Assembly: GCA_028707085.1 (NCBI GenBank)
Contig: JAQTUW010000024.1
Location: forward strand, 1-41,838
Source of the DNA: Methylococcales bacterium
GTDB taxonomy: Bacteria > Pseudomonadota > Gammaproteobacteria > Methylococcales > Methylomonadaceae
Length of the DNA stretch: 41,838 bases
Reading direction: 5' to 3'
A program made the position numbers and the translations under genes. Numbering within the stretch: position 1 is the stretch's first letter; the number at the start of each line of letters is the position of its first letter. Of the stretch, positions 19,917-28,007 are shown piece after piece. The notes below the pieces were generated by a model. It did not search any database and was not told where the DNA came from. It was given only the letters and a program-made list of their open reading frames with translations.

Positions 19917-19977
19917 AAACGACTGCCTCCATAAATTAACCAAACACTCAAAACACCTAGCCGCATAAAACGCCTCC

Positions 19978-22740
19978 CTATAAGCTAAACATATACCCCC
20001 ACTGTATCGCCAGCGTGCCTATCCGCTCCAGTTGATAACCGTTGTAATTGGTGGACATGGGCTGTAGCCATTCCACGCTCAGGCGGTTTCCGGCAAATGT
20101 GCCCCTGGGTATGCTTACCGTCAACCCCAGACCCAGATCGACAAAAGTACCGCCGTAGTTTTGCGGGTAAATATCCGGCATCCTATACATCCTCATTGAT
20201 CCGCCAGACATTAAGCTCTGGTTGGTCACAGCATTGTTTTGGGAATAATCCGAAATAGCCCCTTGCTTGGTGTACAGCACGCGCAAGGTGTTGCTTAGCC
20301 AGTCGTTCCACTGGTAGCCGCCCCAGACTGTGCCCTGGGCGATGTCGCCGTAGCGCCAGTGCATGTAATTCTGCTTCTGCAAGCGTAGCGTGCCGCCGAG
20401 TTGCCCGCCCCAGGAAAAAGCCCCGTTTTTGCCGGTATAAGTCAGGCTGGGGTTGTAATCCCAAGTGCCGCTGCCGTTCTGCATGTCATAGGGAAACAGC
20501 CGGGCTGTCACCGCATCCAGCTCCCCCCAGGTTCGGATGGTGCCGGTCGGCGCGGTCAGGCCCTGGCTGGTGAACAGCTTGTGGTCGCCGTCTTCAAACA
20601 GTTTCAGCATCGCATACATGCCGGTATCGCCAAAGCCACCGTTGCTCTCCCAGTCGCGCATGCCGATGCCCATGCCCATGCCCTGGCTGGGCGGCGGCAT
20701 GGACGGGGTGTTATACATATTCATGGTCATGCTCATGTATTGCGGCATCAGCATCAGGTTAAGCCAGTCGGTGGGGGCGTACATCAGGTTCAGCATGTGC
20801 ATATTCATGGTCATGCCGGAGTTGCACATCATATAGGGCGAATTTTGACCGCATAGCCCATTATTGCCGCCCTGCGTGCCGATCTGGTAGCCGTTGCCCT
20901 GATTCTGCTGCATGAAGCGGTAACCCAGCATGACTTCGCCGGCCGGCATCATTTCCGCGAACATCAGTCCGGCCGGCAGGGCGGCGTTGTGGCGCATGTG
21001 CGCCATGCCATCCATGCCCGCCATGTCGTCCATGCCGCCGTCGAACAGTTCGCTCCAGCTTGCCGCGCCGGCTTTGGCCAGCTTGCCCAGGTCGGCGCGC
21101 AGATTGGCGTTGGCCACATAATAGCTAAAATCCATGTAATTGCCGGAGCCGGCCCCGGCCAGCGTCAAGGCGCTCTGGTGGGTGTAATATTCAAAACCCA
21201 GCTCCAGCTTCAGGCCGCGGGCAAAGTCTTTGGCCAGCACCCCGCCGCCGCTCAGCGTGCCGTAGGCGGCCAGCCGCTGGTCGCTGGAATAGGCCTGGTT
21301 ATTGTTGGTGATATCGAAAAAATAAGGCGCGAAGAAAGACGCCGCCGTCTGGCTGTAATACCGGCCGCTGGGGGTGAACGTCCAGCCGCCGCCCAGGTTT
21401 TGCCGCCATTCCAGCGCAAAGGTATGGGCGTTGACGCCCCAGTCGTCGTGGAAAAAGTTGTAGCTAAGCTTGGGAGCGGCGTCCAGCGCTTCAATGTAAT
21501 GCAGGTAACTGGTGTCCCAGGTGAACTGGTTGCGCAGATTCGGGCGTTTTTCCGCTATCACACTGCCGTTTATCAAGGTCTGCTGGTACCCGGCATACTG
21601 TGAGTTTGATAGCTGAAGATTCAGTACCGACTTGTAGGGGTTGGCCATAAAGCCGTTGCTGTTGGTATAGCTGAAACCGGCGCTGAGCAGCCCGTTCTTG
21701 CTGACCACCTGGCTTAGGCCCAGCTTTACGGCCCAGTCTTCGCGGACGCCGTTTAAATAAGTTCCAGTACCGTCGCCAGCCAGTTGCTGTCGGCTGGTAG
21801 CGTAATTGTTATAAGTTACATCAGGCATTTCCAGAGCGTGGGTTGAACTGTTGGTGTAGCTTAGGCCATAGCTGAAGGTGGTCTGCTTCTGGTTATAGTA
21901 AAACCGCCCGCCCAGATTGCCGAAGCGGGACAAATAGTCGCGTTCGATGGATACCCCGCCGCCTATGTCTATGGAGGCGTTGTCCCAGTCGTAGCCGAAT
22001 TTGGCGTCGCCCTGGTTACGGATTTCCGGCGAGGCGTAGCCCAGCACCTGGGTCAACTGGCCGACCGGCGCCAGTTTGACGATGCTCTGCCCGGTTACGC
22101 TATTGGTCTGGGTCTGCGCCTCATAGAAGAGTTGATGCTGAGCATTGACAAGGTATGGGTAAGCGGTACCGAAGGCAGGGGTGGCCCCGCTGCCGGTTTG
22201 GGAATAGGCTAACCCTGACGATTCTGTTTGAAAACGATTCACGCCCGGCGCAGTAAATTGCGGCGACGCCCCGGACCACAGATCCTGATCGAAATTAAAG
22301 CCAAACCGGGTTCTGTCGTCGATGTGGAAATTGCCGTAGGCGTGTTCGCTATCGACATTGATGGGCGTATAGCCGTTGTGTATCTGTCCGGCGCTGTTAT
22401 TCACGGTGGTGATATTGTTGCTGGTGGTTTGGGACGAGAGCATGGAATAAATCGGCCGGGTCGATTCCTCATAATGGCTGAATTGCAGCCCGATGTCATC
22501 GTCGGTATCCTCGGCGTCATCGGCCTGAACCGCGGTCATGCCCGGCAGCGCCAGCGCCGACAGATACAAGGCTTGCAGCGCCGCGCAACGCAGCGCGTCG
22601 CGCCGGGTTTTAGCGGCGGGCCGGCGCGGCGGGCCGGCCGGGCGACGGTCGCCGAGGATGCGCCGGCAGGCCGCGGCCAGCGTCTTTAGGCTGGAAGGCG
22701 CAAGGGTTGCGGGTTTAAATCCGGATTCAGTTACAGCCAC
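19978..22740 (-). CDS. DUF3570 outer-membrane protein fused to a second, Met-rich beta-barrel
   Basis: The GTG start at 22740 is set by GGAGG five bases upstream and lies inside the last codons of the DUF4266 gene (14-nt overlap), so translation is coupled. The 920-residue protein has a long Arg-rich leader and a signal sequence cleaved near Ala73 (GMTAVQA). Residues about 80-560 are a DUF3570-type barrel with many alternating aromatic strands (GFNFDQDLWSGASPQ, KLGLSQVVSKNGLLSAGF). Residues about 566-695 are very rich in Met and His (DDMAGMDGMAHMRH, MTMNMHMLNLMYAP), and the rest (to 920) resembles a separate transporter-like outer-membrane barrel family ending in AIQWGYMFSL. Typical DUF3570 proteins are about 400 residues, so this looks like a fusion. 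Metal handling at the outer membrane is a plausible inference. Confidence 0.8.
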   Translation of the reverse strand: MAVTESGFKPATLAPSSLKTLAAACRRILGDRRPAGPPRRPAAKTRRDALRCAALQALYLSALALPGMTAVQADDAEDTDDDIGLQFSHYEESTRPIYSMLSSQTTSNNITTVNNSAGQIHNGYTPINVDSEHAYGNFHIDDRTRFGFNFDQDLWSGASPQFTAPGVNRFQTESSGLAYSQTGSGATPAFGTAYPYLVNAQHQLFYEAQTQTNSVTGQSIVKLAPVGQLTQVLGYASPEIRNQGDAKFGYDWDNASIDIGGGVSIERDYLSRFGNLGGRFYYNQKQTTFSYGLSYTNSSTHALEMPDVTYNNYATSRQQLAGDGTGTYLNGVREDWAVKLGLSQVVSKNGLLSAGFSYTNSNGFMANPYKSVLNLQLSNSQYAGYQQTLINGSVIAEKRPNLRNQFTWDTSYLHYIEALDAAPKLSYNFFHDDWGVNAHTFALEWRQNLGGGWTFTPSGRYYSQTAASFFAPYFFDITNNNQAYSSDQRLAAYGTLSGGGVLAKDFARGLKLELGFEYYTHQSALTLAGAGSGNYMDFSYYVANANLRADLGKLAKAGAASWSELFDGGMDDMAGMDGMAHMRHNAALPAGLMFAEMMPAGEVMLGYRFMQQNQGNGYQIGTQGGNNGLCGQNSPYMMCNSGMTMNMHMLNLMYAPTDWLNLMLMPQYMSMTMNMYNTPSMPPPSQGMGMGIGMRDWESNGGFGDTGMYAMLKLFEDGDHKLFTSQGLTAPTGTIRTWGELDAVTARLFPYDMQNGSGTWDYNPSLTYTGKNGAFSWGGQLGGTLRLQKQNYMHWRYGDIAQGTVWGGYQWNDWLSNTLRVLYTKQGAISDYSQNNAVTNQSLMSGGSMRMYRMPDIYPQNYGGTFVDLGLGLTVSIPRGTFAGNRLSVEWLQPMSTNYNGYQLERIGTLAIQWGYMFSL

Positions 22741-22954
22741 AACCGCCTCCAGACGCTGAAGAACTGGCCGCCCCGGCCGCTTCGCGGCTGGCGTAATTGT
22801 GCTGGCGCAAGCTGGCCTGAACCGGAGACATCTCCACCGCCATGATGTTTTTGGCCAGATTGCCGCGCTCCCACGGCTGCACCACGCTACAGCCGCACAG
22901 CAACGCCAGACCCAGGCCGGCCGCGCATAAATTAAAGTTTGTAACAGGCATCAT
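22727..22954 (-). CDS. DUF4266 small lipoprotein
   Basis: This 75-residue lipoprotein has a lipobox around Cys22 (ALLCGCS). The mature part has the DUF4266 signature VQPWERGNLAKNIMA, then LRQHNYASREAA and a Gly/Cys tail GGGCGCN. DUF4266 genes habitually precede DUF3570 genes, often with ApbE-type flavin transferase and thioredoxin genes that are not present here. The ATG at 22954 follows GGAG. Its final codons contain the ribosome site and start of the DUF3570 fusion gene, so the two form an operon. Confidence 0.88.
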   Translation of the reverse strand: MMPVTNFNLCAAGLGLALLCGCSVVQPWERGNLAKNIMAVEMSPVQASLRQHNYASREAAGAASSSASGGGCGCN

Positions 22955-23029
22955 ATTGATTCTCCAAGGTATTACATTTTCCTTTCAAGGCATTATTATT
23001 TTTTTATGCTTTTCCAACTATTCAAAACA

Positions 23030-23550
23030 TACGGCGCAATAGCGAAAACGGACTGCCCGAATGAGTAGGGATGACCAACCATGAAAGCCCATATCCATAG
23101 GGCGCAATAGCGCCAGCGTATTGCGCCGCAAGGCAATAACGAAAGCATATTGCCCCGCAAGGCAATAGCGATAGCATATTGCCCCGCAAGGCAATAGCGA
23201 TAGCGTATTGCGCCGCAAGGCAATAACGAAAGCATATTGCCCCGCAAGGCAATAACGAAAGCGTATTGCCCCAAACGAACAGTCAAAAATCGCAAATTAA
23301 AACAGTTAAAAAAAAGCATAGGGCGCAATAGCGACAGCGTATTGCGCCGCAAGGCAATAGCGCCAGCATATTGCCCCGCAAGGCAATAACGCCATCGTAT
23401 TGCCCCAAACGAACAGTCAAAAATCGCAAATTAAAACAGTTAAAAAAAAGCATAGGGCGCAATAGCGACAGCATATTGCGCCGCAAGGCAATAGCGCCAG
23501 CATATTGCCCCGCAAGGCAATAACGCCATAAGATTGCCCCAAATAGACGC
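23030..23550 (+). repeat. REP-like array D, downstream of the RAYT gene
   Basis: About 520 bp hold three to four blocks, each opening with CATAGGGCGCAATAGCG (the first of all with a degenerate form), with many 29-bp units and two almost identical linkers (GTCAAAAATCGCAAATTA plus an A-rich stretch). It stops within 5 nt of the RAYT stop codon. Loop variants include GCGCCAGCG, GCGATAGCG, ACGAAAGCG and GCGACAGCG. Confidence 0.93.
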
Positions 23551-23553
23551 AAA

Positions 23554-24090
23554 TCAACGCCGCTCCCCCGCCACATCAAAAAGGGGCAAGCTTGTCGCCC
23601 AATTGGCGGGATATAACCCCTGCTCGACATAGCGATGAAAAGTCGAATAAGGCCAATCCGCCACATGCGTGACCAAACCATGTTTAAGCGGATTGATATG
23701 GCAATAATCCAGATGCGCGGCATAATCGGCATCATCGACAATCAAATGTTCCCAAAAACGGCGTTGCCAAATGCCGCGTTCGCCCCTGGCGACCCGCACC
23801 GCAGACCGCCTTTCCGTCAGCGGCAACGTCCTGGAAAAACTTTGTTTAATCACCCGCCAGCGGTTGGCGTTATCAACATCGCCCTTGGGCAATGTCCAGA
23901 CGCAATGCAGATGATCGGGCATCACCACCCACGCATCGATATGAAACGGCCAGCGTTTGCGAGTATGCATAACCGCTTGGCGCAGGCTGTCGATATGACA
24001 AACCAAAAGATCGTTAGACTTTCTTTCCAAAAGATTAACCGTAAAAAAGTATGTGCCACCCGGAATGCGGTGGCGGCGATAGTCGGGCAT
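23554..24090 (-). CDS. REP-associated tyrosine transposase (RAYT, IS200/Y1-like)
   Basis: I chose ATG 24090 (MPDYRRHRIPGGTYFFTVNL), the normal RAYT start; an upstream TTG would add nine residues. The 178-residue protein is full length. It has the metal-binding HUH motif in VVMPDHLHCVW, the GIWQRRFWEH segment, and the helix with the candidate catalytic Tyr followed by a diagnostic tail: LDYCHINPLKHGLV, then DWPYSTFHRYV and GLYPANW. RAYTs are single-strand-specific Y1 nucleases that recognise REP palindromes and are thought to spread them. This one lies between arrays D and E of a palindromic repeat found at seven further places in the window, so the repeats are its likely substrate. All motif residues look intact. 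Confidence 0.93.
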   Translation of the reverse strand: MPDYRRHRIPGGTYFFTVNLLERKSNDLLVCHIDSLRQAVMHTRKRWPFHIDAWVVMPDHLHCVWTLPKGDVDNANRWRVIKQSFSRTLPLTERRSAVRVARGERGIWQRRFWEHLIVDDADYAAHLDYCHINPLKHGLVTHVADWPYSTFHRYVEQGLYPANWATSLPLFDVAGERR

Positions 24091-24171
24091 TTTTTTATAT
24101 TTATGCTGGTTGTACAAATTCAGGATTAATCAAATCATTCCAATAATTAATACCGGCTTTCCTTATATTAA

Positions 24172-24385
24172 ACATAGGGCGCAATAGCGCCAGCGTATTG
24201 CGCCGCAAGGCAATAGCGCCAGCATATTGCCCCAAACGAACAGTCAAAAATTGCAAATTAATAAACTCAAAAAAAGCATAGGGCGCAATAGCGATAGCGT
24301 ATTGCGCCGTAAGATTGCGCCGAACGAATTGTCGAAAATTGCAAATTGAAGTAATCAAAAAAAGCATATTACCCCGCAAACTTGC
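24172..24385 (+). repeat. REP-like array E, upstream of the RAYT gene
   Basis: Two blocks with 29-bp units and two linkers (TTGCAAATTAATAAACTC and TTGCAAATTGAAGTAATC versions) end in a partial copy, CATATTACCCCGCAA. Together with array D it brackets the RAYT gene. Confidence 0.9.
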
Positions 24386-24463
24386 CCCCAAACACCAATT
24401 ATCCGAAGCCATCCCTGGCCTCGATCCCCATGCCGATAATCCTTTTGTTCCGATTGGGTGTAA

Positions 24464-25750
24464 CTACGCGCCGCGTTTTCCGAAGCGAGGTTTGCGCAAC
24501 AAACCCTGGCCGGCGACAAGGCCGCTGAGCATCATCCAGAAGGCGGCCGGCACCGGTACCGCCGAGACGCTGCTGACAGCCTGGAAGCCGACGCCGGCAT
24601 ACAAAGTGTTTGTCTGCACTTGACCCACCAGCGTACCGCTGTCGTTAACGCCGTAGATCACGGTACTGGTGACTGCTTCGCCGCCGATGGTGCCGGCATA
24701 ATCCAGTTGAGCGTTGGTGAAGAGATTGGTCAGGTAGTCATAGGTAAAACCGTGGAATACGCCGTTACTGTCCGAATAATAGCCGACGGCCTCGCCGACA
24801 TTGTTCAGGCCGGTCACCACGGTCACGTCATAACCGCTACCAACAGCGCCGGCGTTGGGATCGGTCACGGTCATCCAGTTGCCGGTGGTGGCGTTGAAGA
24901 CCAGGCCGAAAGTGTCTGCCGTGCCATCTTGGTAATAACCTGACACATAAACATCGCCGCCATGGTCGGCCGCGCCGGTAAAGCCGGTAAAGTCATTGCC
25001 GTTAGCCTGAGCCGCCGCACCGGACAGACCGTCGAAGTTGAAGTCGCCGTAGCCGCCATTGGCGATGCCCGCCAGCGTAGCGCCGGTGTTGTTATAAATA
25101 AAGGCTGCTTGGGAGCTATTGCCGCCAAGGATGGCTAGCGTGCCGACCACCACGCCGTAGCTGCCGGCGCTGCCGCTGCTTAGGCCCTGGGCATAGGTGC
25201 TGCTAATGTTTTCGGTGCTGGTCAGGGAGGTATCGCCGCCGGCATAGCTGTTGGTGTCGGCAATCACGACGCCGCCGGCCGGGCTGCTGGTGCTGTTGCC
25301 GACATAGGAGCCGGAGGTGATGCCGGTGGAATTGGCCAGAGAGAAAGTCAGGTAGCCATTATTGTTAATGCCGGTGACGCCGTTGTTCTGGTAAGGAGTA
25401 CCCGTGCCGTAGGTGAGGCTTAAACCGCCGGGATTGTAGATGCCACTATATCCGCTGTTGCTGGTAACGCCGCTGGTGCCGACAAATCCGTAATAGTCGC
25501 CGGACGCCAGACCGCTGATGACCCCGGCTGCGGAACGATAACTAAAATCGCCGGCGATGGTGCCGGCGTTGTTGATGCCGACGAATTCGCTGGATGAGCC
25601 ATTGGCGTTGCTGGCGTTGTCGGTGTCGAAAGTCGTGGTCGGCACGCTCCAGGTGTAATCCGCCAGCGCATTGCCGCTGACCAGCAGGCCCAGAACGGCC
25701 GCCGCCAGCGCCCGGCGCGGCAGCGGGTAAAAAGTGTTTGCCAAATGCAT
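24464..25750 (-). CDS. exported protein with PEP-CTERM-like sorting tail
   Basis: This 428-residue protein has a signal peptide (VLGLLVSGNALA, then DYTWSVP). The mature part is Gly/Ser/Asn/Thr-rich, with repeated short motifs such as FVGINNAGTIAG, GVNDSGTLVGQ and NNVGEAVGYYSD. These are HAF-like strands of about 40-60 residue spacing that suggest a beta-propeller or solenoid. The C-terminus has VPVPAAFWMMLSGLVAG and then RKPRFGKRGA, the same sorting-tail type as the protein at 12504-13319. It is probably surface-attached or secreted through an exosortase route; the processing enzyme is not in the window. The start follows a weak GGAG. Confidence 0.8.
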   Translation of the reverse strand: MHLANTFYPLPRRALAAAVLGLLVSGNALADYTWSVPTTTFDTDNASNANGSSSEFVGINNAGTIAGDFSYRSAAGVISGLASGDYYGFVGTSGVTSNSGYSGIYNPGGLSLTYGTGTPYQNNGVTGINNNGYLTFSLANSTGITSGSYVGNSTSSPAGGVVIADTNSYAGGDTSLTSTENISSTYAQGLSSGSAGSYGVVVGTLAILGGNSSQAAFIYNNTGATLAGIANGGYGDFNFDGLSGAAAQANGNDFTGFTGAADHGGDVYVSGYYQDGTADTFGLVFNATTGNWMTVTDPNAGAVGSGYDVTVVTGLNNVGEAVGYYSDSNGVFHGFTYDYLTNLFTNAQLDYAGTIGGEAVTSTVIYGVNDSGTLVGQVQTNTLYAGVGFQAVSSVSAVPVPAAFWMMLSGLVAGQGLLRKPRFGKRGA

Positions 25751-26041
25751 TGAGTTCTCCAGTATTTATGTTGTGAAAAGCTATGGTGAAAAGCCATATT
25801 CCTGTCTCGCAACCAGATAGTAAGCAAAAATCATGCGCAAATAGACAAGCAGACAACGGCGAATTTGCCGGTCACCTTTTTAAGTCTTTATTTTCATGAT
25901 ATTAAAATACTTAATTATTATTATTCGGTCATAGAGTAGGCTCAGCCATATGCCGCAAATAAAGCCATGCAAAGCCGGAACCACGGCAAATGCCGTATTT
26001 AATTTAAGTTATGTGTTATTTAACATAGTTTAATTAATAAC
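25751..26041. other. AT-rich gap upstream of the sorting-tail gene
   Basis: No gene is supported. GC is clearly lower than in the flanks. The control region of the 24464-25750 gene must lie here, but I see no convincing promoter. Confidence 0.4.
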
Positions 26042-26640
26042 CCATAGGGCGCAATAGCGCCAGCGTATTGCGCCGCAAGGCAATAGCGCCAGCGTATTGC
26101 GCCGCAAGGCAATAGCACCAGCGTATTGCCCCGCAAGGCAATAACGCCATCGTATTGCCCCAAACGAACAGTCAAAAATCGCAAATTAAAACAGTTAAAA
26201 AAAAGCATAGGGCGCAATAGCGATAGCGTATTGCGCCGCAAGGCAATAGCGATAGCGTATTGCGCCGTAAGGCAATAGCGCCAACGTATTGCCCCGCAAG
26301 GCAATAACCCCAGCGTATTGCGCCGCAAGGCAATAGCGATAGCGTATTGCCCCGCAAGGCAATAACGCCAGCGTATTGCCCCAAACGAACAGTCAAAAAT
26401 CGCAAATTAATAAAATCAAAAAAAGCATAGGGCGCAATAGCGATAGCGTATTGCGCCGTAAGGCAATAGCGCCAGCGTATTGCCCCGCAAGGCAATAACG
26501 CCAGCGTATTGCCCCGTAAGATTGCCCCGCAAGGCAATAACGCCAGCGTATTGCCCCGTAAGATTGCCCCGCAAGGCAATAACCCCAGCGTATTGCCCCG
26601 TAAGATTGCCCCGCAAGGCAATAACCCCAGCGTATCGCGT
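26042..26640 (+). repeat. REP-like array F, the longest
   Basis: About 600 bp hold three linker-separated blocks. Besides the 29-bp unit, 26505-26630 contains three tandem copies of a 42-bp higher-order unit (29-bp unit plus a 13-bp GTAAGATTGCCCC insert) that differ by only one or two bases. The first and second linkers are nearly identical. The minus strand is free of stops over long stretches, which yields frames of 90-150 codons made of repeated peptides; these are by-products of the repeat. Confidence 0.95.
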
Positions 26641-26800
26641 CGAATAAATTGATGAAAATCGCAAGTTAATAGGCATTAAAAATGCCAAAAATAAGGCATA
26701 TAACTCAAATAACCCTGTTTTGCGTGCTTTAACATAGTTTAATTAATAATATTTTCCATATGCCGTCAACATAATCATTACAAATCAATATATTAAAAGT

Positions 26801-26817
26801 TTGGCATGCAGGTTGCT
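26801..26817 (+). promoter_or_regulatory. sigma-54-type (-24/-12) promoter
   Basis: TTGGCATGCAGGTTGCT has the invariant GG and GC separated by exactly 10 nt and matches the TTGGCAN6TTGCW consensus closely. The expected start of transcription is near 26828, giving an mRNA leader of about 175 nt before the ATG at 27005. The leader has two potential hairpins (26829-26844, GCGAC/GTCGC; 26864-26882, GCTGA/TCAGC). Confidence 0.7.
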
Positions 26818-27004
26818 AAAGTAAAGATGCGACAAGGAAGTCGCCTTGGGAAAGGTATTTCGCGCTGACAGGGATCATCAGCCGGAATGCGAATGCGTAC
26901 GATCTGGAACAGGCCATATACCCCGACCCATCGCCGCATGCTTTGTCAGAAAAAACCCGGCCGCAGCAGCGGCTGTTTACTTCACACTTTTAAAGGAATG
27001 ACCC

Positions 27005-27895
27005 ATGAAACATGCAATAAGCAAAACCCTGCTGGCCACCGCACTGGCTTCCATGAGCATCGGCGGCGCAGAAGCGCACTCCATCCTCAACGGCTATTTG
27101 AGCGCAGCCAGCGCAACTACCGGCTATGACGTGTTCCGCACCACCTGCTTTACCGACAACGCCAGCTCACCGGTCGGTTTGACCGACGCCGCCGGCAACC
27201 AGTGGACCCTGCCTTTTATCAATGCCTCCGGCACCCCCAACGTAACATCCCAGATAGTCTTCGCGCTGTCCAAAGTCGGCTCTACCGCCTACCCCGCCAA
27301 CACCAACGCTGACGCTATCACCGCCACCGTGGCCTATGGCGACGCCGGCAACGTCTCCTGCAATACCTCCGGCAACACCAACGCCAGCGGTCAGCCCAAT
27401 CTGGACAGCGATTGCACCGGCGGCGCCAACCTCAATAACATACTGTCTGCACTGGACGGCACCGTTGAAGCCACCACCATCAGCTCCACCCATACCTCGC
27501 TGGAATGGGAAAGCGTGGCTTCCAACCCGGACCTCCAACCGCCTATCAGCGGCACCAAACTGCTGTCTCCTTTGAACGGAACCAATCTTAAAGGCTGGGT
27601 CTGGGGCAGTCTGCAACCTAAAGGCATAGACCAAACCGGCGGCGCTTACACCAACGCCAACGGCGAGTATGTGATTATCATCAAAAACCAGAGCACCAGT
27701 AACGCGCATCAGTATGACTTTATCGGGCATTGTGTGGACGCCGCTGCCGCCAGCAACCCCAATGCCACTGTTGACCCGACCTACCATACCGGCCAAGGCT
27801 CGGGATGGATCGTGAACAATCCCGGCACTTCCGGCGCTTATCTGAGCGAAGGCGCCGACTACTCACAAGTCGTGACAGACGGCCATTCTCATTGA
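27005..27895 (+). CDS. secreted protein with predicted N-terminal histidine, unknown family
   Basis: This 296-residue protein has a clear signal peptide with the AEA cleavage motif (IGGAEA), so the mature chain would begin with His25 (HSILNGYLSA). The mature part is Thr/Asn/Gly-rich and beta-predicted, has four Cys (48, 119, 137, 243) and few His, two of them in NAHQYDFIGHC (235, 242) and two in the C-terminal DGHSH. A free N-terminal His is characteristic of copper 'histidine brace' proteins (LPMOs, CopC), but I see no other signature of those families, so copper binding is only a hypothesis. AAAGGA precedes the ATG. It is a single-gene unit bounded by the sigma-54-type promoter and a strong terminator. 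Confidence 0.75.
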   Translation: MKHAISKTLLATALASMSIGGAEAHSILNGYLSAASATTGYDVFRTTCFTDNASSPVGLTDAAGNQWTLPFINASGTPNVTSQIVFALSKVGSTAYPANTNADAITATVAYGDAGNVSCNTSGNTNASGQPNLDSDCTGGANLNNILSALDGTVEATTISSTHTSLEWESVASNPDLQPPISGTKLLSPLNGTNLKGWVWGSLQPKGIDQTGGAYTNANGEYVIIIKNQSTSNAHQYDFIGHCVDAAAASNPNATVDPTYHTGQGSGWIVNNPGTSGAYLSEGADYSQVVTDGHSH

Positions 27896-27953
27896 TGCTT
27901 TTCCGGCCTGAACTGGGCTGAGGCTTCAATCTGCCTGCTTATTTGCAGGCGCT

Positions 27954-27987
27954 CACAGTCCAGGTTCGCCTGGACTGTGTTTTTTTT
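27954..27987 (+). terminator. strong rho-independent terminator
   Basis: An 11-bp perfect stem (CACAGTCCAGG/CCTGGACTGTG, 27954-27979) with a TTCG tetraloop is followed by T8. It isolates the secreted-protein transcript from the FKBP gene, whose start is only 20 nt further on. Confidence 0.92.
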
Positions 27988-28007
27988 AACCGAACTTGTT
28001 ATTCGCC

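Noticed and set aside
23018-23741. Repeat-encoded proteins (frames with ALRGNTLSLLPCGAIRYRY-type peptides) in several arrays
   Set aside because: They arise because the 29-bp unit has no stop on the minus strand. They occur in all three frames, lack ribosome sites and start anywhere in the array.
26042-26640. CRISPR array
   Set aside because: A 29-bp period is close to CRISPR repeat sizes, but the units are directly tandem with no unique spacers, and no cas genes are present. The linkers between blocks are themselves repeated.
26887-27129. 80-codon frame overlapping the start of the N-His protein gene
   Set aside because: It lies in the leader and a different frame of the real gene, with Arg-rich meaningless composition and no ribosome site.
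27005-27895. Calling the N-His protein a lytic polysaccharide monooxygenase or CopC
   Set aside because: Only the N-terminal His is shared; the second brace histidine and other family motifs are not recognisable and length differs from CopC.
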